This document shows, one piece after another, positions 48,449 through 58,013 of a DNA stretch of 64,000 nucleotides. Source of the DNA: Psychrobacter sp. 28M-43. Lineage in GTDB: Bacteria > Pseudomonadota > Gammaproteobacteria > Pseudomonadales > Moraxellaceae. Each line of letters begins with the position of its first letter. Within the stretch, counting starts at the first letter, position 1. Location: positions 806,001 through 870,000 of the forward strand of contig NZ_CP061739.1 of assembly GCF_014770435.1 (NCBI RefSeq). The letters run 5' to 3'. Made by a program: the position numbers and the translations under genes. The notes under the pieces were generated by a model, which was not told the DNA's origin, did no database searches, and saw nothing but the letters and a program-made list of their open reading frames with translations.

Positions 48449-49573
48449 ATGTCATTGAACGCTATCAGCGCTAATCTAACCTCTACGAAGCTTATCCTAC
48501 CTGCAGCCGTATTTGGCATGATGTTGGGTTTGGCAGGTTGTAGTAATTCTTCAACCACAGAAGAAAGCGTAGAAGTAGAGTCAACAGAAACAGGTGCTGA
48601 GCAGCAAGCAGCAACTGACGAAGCTACGACTGCTGATGGTCAGACAATTACTATCTACTCATCACGTAATGAGCAGCTGATTAAGCCATTGTTAGATCGC
48701 TATACTGAGCAAACAGGCGTAAAAGTTGAGCTGGTTACAGACCAAACTGGGCCCTTGATGGCGCGTCTAAAAGCTGAAGGTCAGAATACTCCAGCTGATA
48801 TGCTATTGACCGTTGACGCTGGTAATTTATGGCAGGCTGCAGAGCAAGGCCTATTACAGCCAGTATCGTCTACTGTATTAGAAGCCAATGTCCCTGCAAA
48901 ATACCGTGATCCAAAAGGTCAGTGGACAGGTCTGTCACTACGTGCACGTACTATCTTTTATGACCCAAGTAAAGTTACTGCCGACCAGTTATCTACTTAT
49001 GCAGATTTGGCCGATCCAAAATGGAAAGGCAAACTATGCTTACGTACCTCTAAAAAGGTCTATAACCAATCGCTTGTTGCTAGCATGATGGAGCATTTGG
49101 GCGAAGAGAAGACCGAAGCAGTTATTAAAGGGTGGGTTGATAACCTAGCGACTGACGTGTTCAGTGATGACGTTGCGATGCTAGAAGCCATCGCTGCTGG
49201 TCAGTGTGAAGTCGGTATCGCCAATAGCTACTACTATGGTCGTCTATTGGACGAAAAACCAAACTTCCCTGTGAAGATATTCTGGGCAAACCAAGATACG
49301 ACTGGTACGCACGTAAACATCTCAGGCGCTGGTGTGGTTGCAGGTTCAGACAATCCAGATGGTACGCTTAAACTGATAGAGTGGTTGTCATCTGATGAGG
49401 CACAAGGTCTTTATGCCAGCTCTGACAAAGAATTCCCAGTAAAAGTAGGTATCGATGAGTCAGATATGCTCAGATCATGGGGCGAGTTCAAAAAAGACGA
49501 TATCAATGTACAGAAATTCGGTGAACTACAAACTCAAGCTATCCAAATGATGGATAAAGCGGGTTATAAATAA
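48449..49573 (+). CDS. fbpA: Fe(III) ABC transporter substrate-binding protein
   Basis: About 374 residues, a periplasmic ferric-ion binding lipoprotein with lipobox GLAGC. After a Glu/Thr-rich linker the core begins ITIYSSRNEQLIKPLLDRY and includes DQTGPLMARLKAEGQNTPAD; the paired tyrosines in GIANSYYYGRLLDE near residue 270 are the Fe ligands of FbpA-type proteins. NISGAGVVAGSDNP near residue 292 is also family-typical. The ATG at 48449 is preceded by GGGGAA; an in-frame TTG at 48398 is rejected. Its permease and ATPase genes follow. Confidence 0.92.
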   Translation: MSLNAISANLTSTKLILPAAVFGMMLGLAGCSNSSTTEESVEVESTETGAEQQAATDEATTADGQTITIYSSRNEQLIKPLLDRYTEQTGVKVELVTDQTGPLMARLKAEGQNTPADMLLTVDAGNLWQAAEQGLLQPVSSTVLEANVPAKYRDPKGQWTGLSLRARTIFYDPSKVTADQLSTYADLADPKWKGKLCLRTSKKVYNQSLVASMMEHLGEEKTEAVIKGWVDNLATDVFSDDVAMLEAIAAGQCEVGIANSYYYGRLLDEKPNFPVKIFWANQDTTGTHVNISGAGVVAGSDNPDGTLKLIEWLSSDEAQGLYASSDKEFPVKVGIDESDMLRSWGEFKKDDINVQKFGELQTQAIQMMDKAGYK

Positions 49574-49593
49574 GGGATCGCCAGTAATACTGA

Positions 49594-49701
49594 TACCAAT
49601 CGCAAAATCATAACTTCGAGACAATAGTTCTTAAAAAATAGGTTCAAAGGTTAGTTATTACAGATCAGTTGTTCAAGTAATGATGATTTTGAGGTTGGTA
49701 T
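49594..49701. repeat. 108-bp element with 19-bp inverted ends (MITE-like)
   Basis: ATACCAATCGCAAAATCAT (49594-49612 region) is matched at 49683-49701 by its reverse complement with two mismatches. The core of about 70 bases is AT-rich and has no ORF. It lies between fbpA and fbpB. No clear target-site duplication was established. Confidence 0.7.
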
Positions 49702-49743
49702 AAGCTTACAAGGTCTCTATACATATGACACGGTAATGATAAT

Positions 49744-51420
49744 ATGATCACAACGCCAGATGCGTCTGTTAGTCAGAACGATACTGTCAATGACGGTGTT
49801 AATGACCAGCAGACTGTCAGCCAAGACCACGCCCTTCGTAAACGTATTATCTCGAAATCAGTCTTAGGGCTGATTTCGTTGTTTATGCTAGTACCGATTT
49901 TGATCGTGCTGCTGTCGTGGACTCAGCCAGTGGCAGAGATTTGGACACACATGGCAGATTATGTACTGCCGCAAGTGCTCAAAAACACGGCGATTTTATT
50001 GCTTATGGTGACTGTCGTTTCAGGCACTATTGGTACTGCTCTGGCTTGGGTCACTAGTATGTATCGTTTCCCTGGTCAGCGTTTCTTTTCGTGGGCGTTG
50101 ATGTTGCCACTTGCCATCCCTGCTTATGTATTGGCATTTGTCACTATTGGGATTGTTGACTTTAGTGGGCCGCTACAGACAGCTCTGCGCGATTCCGGTA
50201 TTAGTACTGCTATACCGTCGATAAGGAACGTATGGGGCGCAGGCTTGGTATTATCGTTGGCGTTTTATCCTTATGTATATTTGCTAGCGCGTCAGGCATT
50301 TTTATCACAAGGCAGGCGAGCGATAGAAGCGGGGCAGATGCTAGGTTTGAGTCGTAGCCGTGTATTTTTCCGATTGGCATTACCGCAAGCATTACCGTGG
50401 ATCATTGGCGGCTTGCTGCTAGCCAGTATGGAAACCTTAGCGGATTTCGGTGCAGTATCGGTATTCAATGTTGATACTTTTACTACCGCCATTTATAAAG
50501 CATGGTTTGGTTTCTTTAGTTTGACCACAGCGGCTCAGCTAGCAGCCTTGCTCATTGGTGTGATTTTTATCGTGGTATTGTTTGAGCAGTATTGGCAAGC
50601 GAAGCGTGGTAGCTCACTTACCCAAGGTAGCAGCCAACGCTTTGACGCCAGTAAACCTGCCAAGCTCGCCATGACACTGCTGTGTACGCTCATTTTTTTA
50701 GTTGCCTTCTTAGTACCTTTTTTGCAGCTTATCTATTGGACAGCACTGAATTTTCGCCAAGATTTTGATGCACGTTACATTGATTTTGTCACCAACAGCC
50801 TCATGATTGCTAGTATGACCACGCTGTTTATCGCCTTTTTGGCCATTATTATTGCGTGGATCAAACGGCAGTATCCTGATAAATCGACTAAGCTAATGAC
50901 CACTTTAGCCAATTTAGGCTATGTCGTACCGGGGACTGTATTGGCGGTAGGGATATTTATACCTATTGCGTGGCTTGATAATCAAATGATTGCCTTTGGT
51001 ATCACCTCACAGCAAGTGCTTTCTGGCAGTGTCATTGTTATGCTACTGGCGCTATCGACACGTTTTATGACGGTGAGTTTTCAGCCAGTTGATAGACAAT
51101 TGCAACGGTTGACTGTCAATCAAGAAGCTGCTGCAAAATTACTTAGCGACAGTCCTTATCAGCGCTGGCGTCATGTAATGCTGCCTGTACTTAGCCCTGG
51201 TGTATTGACCGCATTATTGATGGGCTTTGTCGAAGTGATGAAAGAGATGCCCATTACGCTAATGACACGGCGTCAAGGCTGGGACACGCTTGCAGTACGA
51301 GTGTTTGAAATGACGAGCGAAGGTATGTGGGGACGAGCCGCATTACCGAGTTTGCTAATCGTGTTAGTTGGCTTGCTTCCTGTCTGGATACTACTGCGTC
51401 AAAGCGATAAACACAGCTAA
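49744..51420 (+). CDS. fbpB: Fe(III) ABC transporter permease
   Basis: A 558-residue inner-membrane protein with about twelve hydrophobic segments, made of two fused permease halves as in FbpB/SfuB. Each half ends with an EAA coupling loop: EAGQMLGLSRSRVFFRLALP near residue 197 and EAAAKLLSDSPYQRWRHVML near residue 461. It should carry ferric iron from FbpA across the inner membrane, driven by the next gene product. The first 35 residues are hydrophilic and rich in Asn, Asp and Val. Confidence 0.92.
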   Translation: MITTPDASVSQNDTVNDGVNDQQTVSQDHALRKRIISKSVLGLISLFMLVPILIVLLSWTQPVAEIWTHMADYVLPQVLKNTAILLLMVTVVSGTIGTALAWVTSMYRFPGQRFFSWALMLPLAIPAYVLAFVTIGIVDFSGPLQTALRDSGISTAIPSIRNVWGAGLVLSLAFYPYVYLLARQAFLSQGRRAIEAGQMLGLSRSRVFFRLALPQALPWIIGGLLLASMETLADFGAVSVFNVDTFTTAIYKAWFGFFSLTTAAQLAALLIGVIFIVVLFEQYWQAKRGSSLTQGSSQRFDASKPAKLAMTLLCTLIFLVAFLVPFLQLIYWTALNFRQDFDARYIDFVTNSLMIASMTTLFIAFLAIIIAWIKRQYPDKSTKLMTTLANLGYVVPGTVLAVGIFIPIAWLDNQMIAFGITSQQVLSGSVIVMLLALSTRFMTVSFQPVDRQLQRLTVNQEAAAKLLSDSPYQRWRHVMLPVLSPGVLTALLMGFVEVMKEMPITLMTRRQGWDTLAVRVFEMTSEGMWGRAALPSLLIVLVGLLPVWILLRQSDKHS

Positions 51421-51508
51421 TAGCAACAAAGTTAATAGCAATAATTTGGTATAAGTTTAACAGCACACTCGTAGTGTCAGCTATATTATAATTTGCTCTG
51501 TTTTATCG

Positions 51509-52870
51509 ATGGTTTTACTTACTAATAGCGAACTGGTACCGTCTATGTACACTGATTCAATGAACGACTCTACAAATTCTAAGTCAGAAAAGGCTCGGGC
51601 TAACCACATGCCTGTAGCAAAATCACCACTGTCACAAAATAGAATCAATCCAGTTCAGCCGAATAAAACTGTAGAGCAGAGCAGTACCTCACAACAAAAT
51701 ACTGAGAAACATATCGCGACAGATCCTTACTTTAGTGTGCAAAATCTCATCGTAGGCTATGACGATACTATTGTCGTCAATGGTCTATCGTTGATGTTGG
51801 AGCAAGGAGAGATTGGTTGCTTCTTGGGTTATAGTGGCTGCGGGAAGACCACAGCGCTACGAGCAATCGCGGGACTGGAGCAAAGTCGCGGCGGCACTAT
51901 CTATTTGAACAATCAGCGCCTAACTGAGAAGACAGCTCGTCAATCATTTGCAGTTGCGCCAGCCAAGCGTGGCATGGGCATGGTGTTTCAAGACTATGCT
52001 CTGTTTGGGCATTTAAGCGTGGCAAAAAACATCGCCTTTGGTCTCAATAAATGGTCAGCTGCTGACAAAAAAGCTCGAGTGGCTGAGATGCTAAGCTTAG
52101 TTGAATTGACTGAGCATGCGGATAAACGTCCTAATGAGCTCTCTGGTGGTCAGCAGCAGCGTGTGGCTCTCGCAAGAGCACTAGCCCCCAAACCAAAACT
52201 ACTATTACTTGATGAGCCCTTCTCTAATCTAGATGTGGTGCTGCGTGAGTCATTGGCAATGAATGTCCGTGATATCCTCAAACGTACTAATACCACAGCG
52301 ATTTTGGTCACTCATGATCAAAATGAAGCGTTTGCGTTAGCGGATAAAGTAGGGGTAATGGATAAAGGGCGATTGGTACAGTGGGCGCGACCAAGCGAGC
52401 TGTATCATGAGCCTGTCAGCCCTTTTGTCGCTGAGTTTGTGGGCGAAGGCGCGATGATAGACGGTATTATTAAAGAAGGTCATGTTGAGACGGCACTGGG
52501 TAATATCTATCGCCGCATGGAAGTCTATGATAAATCAGGACAACCACAGTACTGCGAATATGATTATCCAAACGGTACACCGATCAAAGTACTCGTACGC
52601 CCTGATGATATCATTCATGATGATGACAGTACGCAGACAGCCTTAGTCATTGGGCGTGTGTTTCGCGGTGCCAACTATTTGTACCGTCTGCAGTTAGACG
52701 ACGGACAGACTGTCTTATCCTTGGTTGCGAGCCATCATAACCATGCAATCGGCTCGCATATTGGCATTCTGCCTTTGCTAGAGCATGTCGTAGTCTTCGA
52801 TGAAAAAGACATCAATGCCACTACTTGGTCAGAATATGATAGATCATCGAGAATGGATGAAGAGGTTTAG
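51509..52870 (+). CDS. fbpC: Fe(III) ABC transporter ATP-binding protein
   Basis: A 453-residue ABC ATPase. Walker A is GYSGCGKTTALR near residue 112, signature LSGGQQQRVALARAL near residue 212, Walker B LLLLDEPFSNLD near residue 232 and switch His in ILVTHDQNEAF. The C-terminal 110 residues form a regulatory TOBE-like domain with VLVRPDDIIHDDD. The roughly 75 residues before FSVQNLIVGYDD are low-complexity and unlike most FbpC proteins. Starts at 51509, 51545 and 51560 are all possible; none has a strong ribosome site. It completes the fbpABC set. Confidence 0.92.
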   Translation: MVLLTNSELVPSMYTDSMNDSTNSKSEKARANHMPVAKSPLSQNRINPVQPNKTVEQSSTSQQNTEKHIATDPYFSVQNLIVGYDDTIVVNGLSLMLEQGEIGCFLGYSGCGKTTALRAIAGLEQSRGGTIYLNNQRLTEKTARQSFAVAPAKRGMGMVFQDYALFGHLSVAKNIAFGLNKWSAADKKARVAEMLSLVELTEHADKRPNELSGGQQQRVALARALAPKPKLLLLDEPFSNLDVVLRESLAMNVRDILKRTNTTAILVTHDQNEAFALADKVGVMDKGRLVQWARPSELYHEPVSPFVAEFVGEGAMIDGIIKEGHVETALGNIYRRMEVYDKSGQPQYCEYDYPNGTPIKVLVRPDDIIHDDDSTQTALVIGRVFRGANYLYRLQLDDGQTVLSLVASHHNHAIGSHIGILPLLEHVVVFDEKDINATTWSEYDRSSRMDEEV

Positions 52871-52903
52871 CCATCTTTACAATTATTGAGCTGTCGTCTT
52901 AAT

Positions 52904-53761
52904 TTACCGTTTAGCTAGAATATGTAAGTAACGACCAAGCCATTTGTACGGCTCTAACTGTGAGTAGCGTAACTCCATTCTGATTACTGCATCTGGGTCG
53001 TTATGACCGCCACGTTTGAGTGGTGCATAGTCATGAAATACTCGTAGACCACTGCTACGTACCGTCTGATAATCATGCGCTTTGAGCCAAGACTCGACTT
53101 CTTCTTTGGCCACGGGATGGTTGGGGGTGAGGCTTTTCTTATTGTCCGCTTTGTAATCGTTACCATCAAGTAAGCTATCGAGTAAGTTAAAATTCCCCAT
53201 GATAAGATTGCGATAGTCAAAACTCGCTGGGTTGTAGAAGCAGACAGATAGCGCGCCACCATCTATTAAGTGCTTATCAAAAAAGTCCATGACCGCCGCT
53301 GGTTTTGCCAACCATTCAAGTAGCGCATGCGACATAATCAAATCAAACTTCTCTGTATGAGCCAGTTTTTCTTCAAGCGCTTGATAAGGGCAAACATACC
53401 ATGTTATGTCTAGCTTTTTATCAATTTTTTCTGCGCTCGCTTTCGCCTTCTCAAGCATATTTGCTGATATATCATTGATGACTACGCTATGACCTTGAGC
53501 AGCAAGTTCTATCGCAATTTGCGCAAGCCCTGCACCCACATCCAAAATACGTAAAGGTCGCCCGAGCGTCTGACTCATCTGCGCACTATATTCAAAAATA
53601 TCACGGCGTAGTACAGCTAATCGAATCTCACCTTTTAAACCACCATAAACCTTCTTTTCGAAATGATCGGCAATGGCATCGAAGCTACGATCTGCTCGTT
53701 TGTCTTCTGCTGATATAGAAAGGTTTGAGTCAGGCTGGCTATCTTTATGTTTAATTGTCAT
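52904..53761 (-). CDS. cmoM: tRNA 5-carboxymethoxyuridine methyltransferase CmoM
   Basis: A 285-residue class I SAM methyltransferase. The N-terminal FDAIADHFEKKVYGGLKGEI and RLAVLRRDI are the family opening; the SAM loop is RILDVGAGLAQIAIEL near residue 74; SHALLEWLAKPAAV near residue 143 and SVCFYNPASFDYRNLIMGN near residue 171 are also typical. CmoM makes the methyl ester mcmo5U at tRNA position 34. The first 25 residues are a variable lead. It is convergent with fbpC, 33 bases apart, and no terminator is obvious between them. Confidence 0.9.
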   Translation of the reverse strand: MTIKHKDSQPDSNLSISAEDKRADRSFDAIADHFEKKVYGGLKGEIRLAVLRRDIFEYSAQMSQTLGRPLRILDVGAGLAQIAIELAAQGHSVVINDISANMLEKAKASAEKIDKKLDITWYVCPYQALEEKLAHTEKFDLIMSHALLEWLAKPAAVMDFFDKHLIDGGALSVCFYNPASFDYRNLIMGNFNLLDSLLDGNDYKADNKKSLTPNHPVAKEEVESWLKAHDYQTVRSSGLRVFHDYAPLKRGGHNDPDAVIRMELRYSQLEPYKWLGRYLHILAKR

Positions 53762-53816
53762 AGGTATTTAGATCAATAAGTAAGAGGGTCAAATTAATAA
53801 AACTATTCAGTATTAA

Positions 53817-54098
53817 CTAGCGTTTCAGGCGTCTGTTAATTACCCATTTAAAAACGACTTTCGCTAATACAATAACGACAAATACCACGATAATAAACAC
53901 CCACATACCATTGCCTTGTAGGTTTTCTTGATAGGCTTTAGACAAGTATGCTGATAAAGCCATAGCGACTAAAAGTGCTCCCCAACGGACATAAGGGACA
54001 ACGCGATTGTTATGGTTAGGAAAGCTAGCAACGTAATCGCTCGAAAAGCTGTATAGCACCATTGCTAAAATCCAAACAATTGCAAGAATGATATCCAT
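53817..54098 (-). CDS. Small three-segment membrane protein, unknown function
   Basis: A 93-residue protein with three hydrophobic segments: about 3-20 (ILAIVWILAMVLYSFSS), 38-54 (WGALLVAMALSAYLSKA) and 66-86 (MWVFIIVVFVVIVLAKVVF), ending in a basic tail. I do not recognise a family. It lies 55 bases upstream of cmoM on the same strand and could be cotranscribed with it. The hydrophobic layout and Lys/Arg tail argue that it is a real inner-membrane protein rather than a chance frame. Confidence 0.65.
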   Translation of the reverse strand: MDIILAIVWILAMVLYSFSSDYVASFPNHNNRVVPYVRWGALLVAMALSAYLSKAYQENLQGNGMWVFIIVVFVVIVLAKVVFKWVINRRLKR

Positions 54099-54566
54099 AA
54101 TAAAAGTAGCCTGTTAGGTCGTTATTTAAGTGCTATAAAAGATGAGGTAGTGTAGCGTTTAGAATTTTTTTGTCCAGTATCACTCAAAAAATAGCTGCAT
54201 CAAAGTGGTTTAAATCATAATGTGCTCATGAGAATAATATGACTGTTGAAAACAGTATGCTTATGAAAGAATTATGGTTGTAAAAAAAGCATGCTCATGA
54301 AAACAATCAGTTCACGTCAGAGACAGTTATAGGTGTTGTTGTATTGGCTAAATATTCTAAGCATCCTAGTTGTTTGCTAATAGAGCTTATATGCAAACCA
54401 CGTATGAGCTCTATGCTCAAGATTTTAGCGTTAAATCAAATGTCATGTTGAACTGTAGATAGAAATATAAGTATCCACTCAGTTAGTCAAAATAAATCTT
54501 GTCGAGCTGTAGCCAATAAGTATAGTATTTTTCTATTTAATATCCATCAGATACGGAGAATAAACA
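54099..54566. other. Intergenic region with degenerate ~35-bp repeats
   Basis: This 468-base region separates the minus-strand membrane protein from the small exported-protein gene. Copies of a degenerate unit beginning TGCTCATGA or TGCTTATGA start at 54223, 54258 and 54292. No RNA gene was recognised; promoters for both flanking genes should lie here. Confidence 0.5.
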
Positions 54567-54746
54567 ATGAAAACAATCATCACAGCGCTACTCGCCCTAG
54601 TATTTGCCTTTACATCTATGAGCCAAGCACAAGCTCGAAATACGCCCTGTTCGGGTAAGATGGGCGGGGTGTCTCATTGCTCAGCAGATGGTAAGTTCGT
54701 CTGTAAAAATGGCAAAATCAGCCAATCAAAAAAAACCTGTCATTAG
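54567..54746 (+). CDS. Small exported cysteine-rich protein (59 aa)
   Basis: The frame encodes 59 residues. The first 24 form a clear signal peptide (MKTIITALLALVFAFTSMSQ, then AQA). The mature part has four cysteines in NTPCSGKMGG, VSHCSADGKF, VCKNGKIS and KKTCH, enough for two disulfides. CGGAG stands before the ATG. I have seen similar short exported proteins with a GGxxHC and DGKFxCxxG pattern, but do not know a function. The composition, signal and ribosome site together argue for a real gene. It is an isolated unit before gyrA. Confidence 0.8.
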   Translation: MKTIITALLALVFAFTSMSQAQARNTPCSGKMGGVSHCSADGKFVCKNGKISQSKKTCH

Positions 54747-54845
54747 AATTATTTTAGCGTGTATGGATAATTCAAAATATCACTGCGAATGAACCGCCTA
54801 GCTTGATTTTAATGGTACTCAGAACCCCCTAAATCAGCAAATTTG

Positions 54846-54854
54846 TGCTAAAAT
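54846..54854 (+). promoter_or_regulatory. Candidate extended -10 element upstream of gyrA
   Basis: TGCTAAAAT matches an extended -10 (TGnTATAAT) with one change, 185 bases before the gyrA ATG. No -35 is apparent. Confidence 0.3.
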
Positions 54855-55038
54855 AGCTTCTTTTATTAAACATTAAAACTATCGCTATTTTCCTATTGTT
54901 TTGCACGTGTAGCAGTGTTTTTTTATGGTAACTATTTTGGTCATGACTGCCCATTTATGTGGCAGTATTTTTATATGATCTATGGGTGCCATAAGCGATG
55001 TGTCAACGTTAGAAAAAAATGTGAGTGAAGGAGTGTAT

Positions 55039-57837
55039 ATGAGCGAATCGGTCAGTCCTATTGGCATCGTAGATGAACTAAAGCAGTCGTATTTGGATTA
55101 TGCGATGAGCGTGATCGTCTCGCGTGCGCTGCCTGATGTGCGTGATGGGTTCAAACCTGTACACCGCCGCGTGATGTATGCCATGCACGTGCTATCAAAC
55201 GATTATAATAAGCCGTATAAAAAATCAGCACGTGTGGTCGGTGATGTTATCGGTAAGTACCATCCACATGGCGATAGTGCCGTCTATGATGCCATCGTCC
55301 GTATGGCGCAGGATTTCAGCTTGCGCTATCCAATGGTTGACGGTCAAGGTAACTTTGGCTCGATCGATGATGATCCTCCGGCAGCGATGCGTTATACCGA
55401 AGTACGTATGACCAAGCTGACCCACCAGATGCTCGCTGATTTGGACAAAGACACGGTCGATTGGGAAGACAACTACGACGGCTCTGAGCGCATGCCAAGC
55501 GTGATGCCAGCGCGTATTCCTAACCTATTGGTCAATGGTGCGACGGGTATTGCCGTTGGTATGGCGACCAATATGGCCCCGCATAATTTGACCGAAGTGA
55601 TCAATGCCTGTCTGGCCTATGCTGAAAACCCACAAGTTTCAGCCGAAGAGCTAATGTCGCATATCTCAGGTCCTGATTTTCCTACGGGCGGTATTATCTA
55701 TGGTCGCGCGGGCATTTTAGATGCTTATCGTACGGGTAAAGGCCGTTTGCATATCCGTGGTCGCTATCATATCGAGCCGATGAGCAATGCTGGCGTTAAC
55801 CGCGATCGTGAGCGCATCGTATTTACCGAAGTACCTTATCAGGCCAACAAAGCCAAACTGATTGAGCGTATCGCAGAGCTTGTTCGTGATAAAAAAATCG
55901 AAGGCATTAGCGAAATTCGTGATGAGTCTGATAAAGATGGTATGCGTATCGCTATTGATTTGCGTCGCGGTGAGACGGCTGAAGTTATTGTTAATAATTT
56001 ATTCTTGCAAACGCCACTAGAGTCTAGCTTTAGTATCAATATGGTGGCACTCGATAATGGTCAGCCAAAACTATTGACCTTGCGTCAGCTTATCGCTGCA
56101 TTTGTTCGTCATCGTCAAGAAGTGGTAACACGTCGTACGATTTATGAATTGAACAAAGCCCGTGTTCGTGGGCATTTGTTAGAAGGTCTAACGGTCGCTC
56201 TAGCCAATATCGACGAAATTATTGCGACGATTAAAGCGTCAGCAAACCGTGGATTGGCTCGTGAAAGTCTATTAAATAATACATGGGGTTCAGGTAGCGT
56301 TGTTGCGATGCTTACAGCTGCTGGTAGTCAGTCAGTGCGTCCTGAGTTTATCGATGGCGAAGATCCTAAAGCGCCGTTTGGTCTGATCGAAGGCGAAGAG
56401 CGCTATCGCTTGTCACTTGAGCAGGTCAATGCGATTTTAGATATGCAATTGCATCGTTTGACGGGTCTTGAGCAAGATAAATTGACCGAAGAATACCAAG
56501 ATTTACTGCGTGAAATCGCACACTTAGAGTCTATCCTTGGCGATTTTGATAAGCTGATGGCGATTATCTCTAATGAGATGATCGAGATTCGTGATAACTT
56601 TGGTGATGAGCGCCGTACCGATATCATCGATTCACGTATGGACTTTAGTCGCGAAGACCTTATCCCTGAGCAAACGGTCGTCATGACGGTATCGCGTACT
56701 GGCTATGCTAAGACTCAGCCGATTGATGATTATGTTGCACAAAAACGTGGCGGTAAAGGTAAGTCTGCCACAGCAATGAAAGAAGACGATGTAATCGATC
56801 ATTTAGTCGTGACATCAACGCATTCTACGGTACTGTGTTTTACTGATAGTGGACGTGTCTTTAGTCTACGTGGTTTTGAAGTGCCGATTGCCAGTCGTGG
56901 TGCTCGTGGTCGTCCATTGGTCAATCTAATTGGTCTAAATAGCGACGAAACCGTTACGACGATACTACCAATTCCAAAAATCGTAGAAGAGCTACCTGCG
57001 AAAGGCGACGCATCACTAGCAGACGACCTAGTAGACAATGATGAGCTAGAAGATAGCAACCAAGCAGAGCCACCTTTTGTATTCTTTGCCACTGCCAATG
57101 GTACAGTGAAGCGGGTAGAGCTGAAGCAGTTTGCCAATATCAGATCGAACGGTTTGATTGCGGTTGGACTAGAAGACGGTGATAAATTGGTCAGCGCTCG
57201 TATCACTAACGGTAGCCAAGAAGTGATGTTGTTTGCTTCAAGTGGTAAAGCGATTCGTTTTGATGAGAATGACGCGCGTGCGATGGGTCGTACAGCTAAA
57301 GGTGTCCGCGGTATGCGTTTGGCTACTGATGAATTTATCAAATCATTGGTCGTTATCGAAGACGATGTACGTGAAATCTTGATTGCTTGTGAAAACGGCT
57401 TTGGTAAACGTACCTTTATCGATGAGTTCAATACACAAAATCGTGGTGGTGGCGGTGTGATCGCTATCAAGACCAGTGAGCGTAATGGCGCGTTAGTACG
57501 AGCGACTAAGGTTGACTCTACTGATGATATTATCTTAATCTCTGATAAAGGTACGTTGGTTCGTACCCCAGTTGAGCATGTTGCTAGCTCTGGTCGTAAT
57601 ACGCAAGGCGTAACACTGATTCGTCTGTCAAAAGACGAAAAACTGGTTGCCATGGCGCGTGTTGAGCACGAAGATAGCGATGATGAGCTTATCGATGCCA
57701 TGAAAGAAGACGGTACGTTTGAGGTAGAAGGTCAGGAGCAGATAGATATTGATGCGACAACTGACGATACTGCAACTACCGACGCCGATGATGTGATTGA
57801 TATTGCAAACGATCATAAACCAAGTGACAACCTATAA
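55039..57837 (+). CDS. gyrA: DNA gyrase subunit A
   Basis: A 932-residue type IIA topoisomerase subunit. The start at 55039 gives [20 protein letters not shown] and is preceded by GAAGGAG; an ATG 57 bases upstream is rejected. The quinolone-resistance region [19 protein letters not shown] keeps the susceptible-type Ser and Asp; the DNA-cleaving Tyr is in AAMRYTE. The GyrA box is QKRGGKGK, needed for DNA wrapping. The C-terminal propeller carries an acidic insert near [13 protein letters not shown] and the protein ends in an Asp/Thr-rich acidic tail longer than in E. coli. It works with GyrB to supercoil DNA. Confidence 0.98.
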   Translation: MSESVSPIGIVDELKQSYLDYAMSVIVSRALPDVRDGFKPVHRRVMYAMHVLSNDYNKPYKKSARVVGDVIGKYHPHGDSAVYDAIVRMAQDFSLRYPMVDGQGNFGSIDDDPPAAMRYTEVRMTKLTHQMLADLDKDTVDWEDNYDGSERMPSVMPARIPNLLVNGATGIAVGMATNMAPHNLTEVINACLAYAENPQVSAEELMSHISGPDFPTGGIIYGRAGILDAYRTGKGRLHIRGRYHIEPMSNAGVNRDRERIVFTEVPYQANKAKLIERIAELVRDKKIEGISEIRDESDKDGMRIAIDLRRGETAEVIVNNLFLQTPLESSFSINMVALDNGQPKLLTLRQLIAAFVRHRQEVVTRRTIYELNKARVRGHLLEGLTVALANIDEIIATIKASANRGLARESLLNNTWGSGSVVAMLTAAGSQSVRPEFIDGEDPKAPFGLIEGEERYRLSLEQVNAILDMQLHRLTGLEQDKLTEEYQDLLREIAHLESILGDFDKLMAIISNEMIEIRDNFGDERRTDIIDSRMDFSREDLIPEQTVVMTVSRTGYAKTQPIDDYVAQKRGGKGKSATAMKEDDVIDHLVVTSTHSTVLCFTDSGRVFSLRGFEVPIASRGARGRPLVNLIGLNSDETVTTILPIPKIVEELPAKGDASLADDLVDNDELEDSNQAEPPFVFFATANGTVKRVELKQFANIRSNGLIAVGLEDGDKLVSARITNGSQEVMLFASSGKAIRFDENDARAMGRTAKGVRGMRLATDEFIKSLVVIEDDVREILIACENGFGKRTFIDEFNTQNRGGGGVIAIKTSERNGALVRATKVDSTDDIILISDKGTLVRTPVEHVASSGRNTQGVTLIRLSKDEKLVAMARVEHEDSDDELIDAMKEDGTFEVEGQEQIDIDATTDDTATTDADDVIDIANDHKPSDNL

Positions 57838-57920
57838 TAGACTAACTATGCATAAGACGATGATGAGCAATAGTCTTGGTAATTAGCTTTTGAGTCTAGT
57901 CTCTTAGCATTTTTCTAGAA

Positions 57921-57959
57921 AAAAGCCTCTGACGTTGTCGTCGGAGGCTTTTGTTTTTT
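57921..57959 (+). terminator. Rho-independent terminator of gyrA
   Basis: AAAAGCCTCTGACG and CGTCGGAGGCTTTT pair over 14 bp with one T-G pair and a four-base loop, then a run of six Ts. A near copy stands at 59241-59281. Confidence 0.92.
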
Positions 57960-58013
57960 CATTCTCATTTTTTCAATACTGTAAATAAGGTTCTATTTTT
58001 TAAGGCTGTTGTT

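Noticed and set aside
56799-57701. 300-codon open frame on the minus strand inside gyrA
   Set aside because: It is antisense to the well-conserved gyrA propeller and has a Ser/Ile/Arg-rich composition typical of shadow frames.
57951-58013. Longer starts for the two RarD-type genes (57951 and 59220)
   Set aside because: The extended frames would begin within or before the terminator hairpins; both copies share an ATG with a good ribosome site further downstream.
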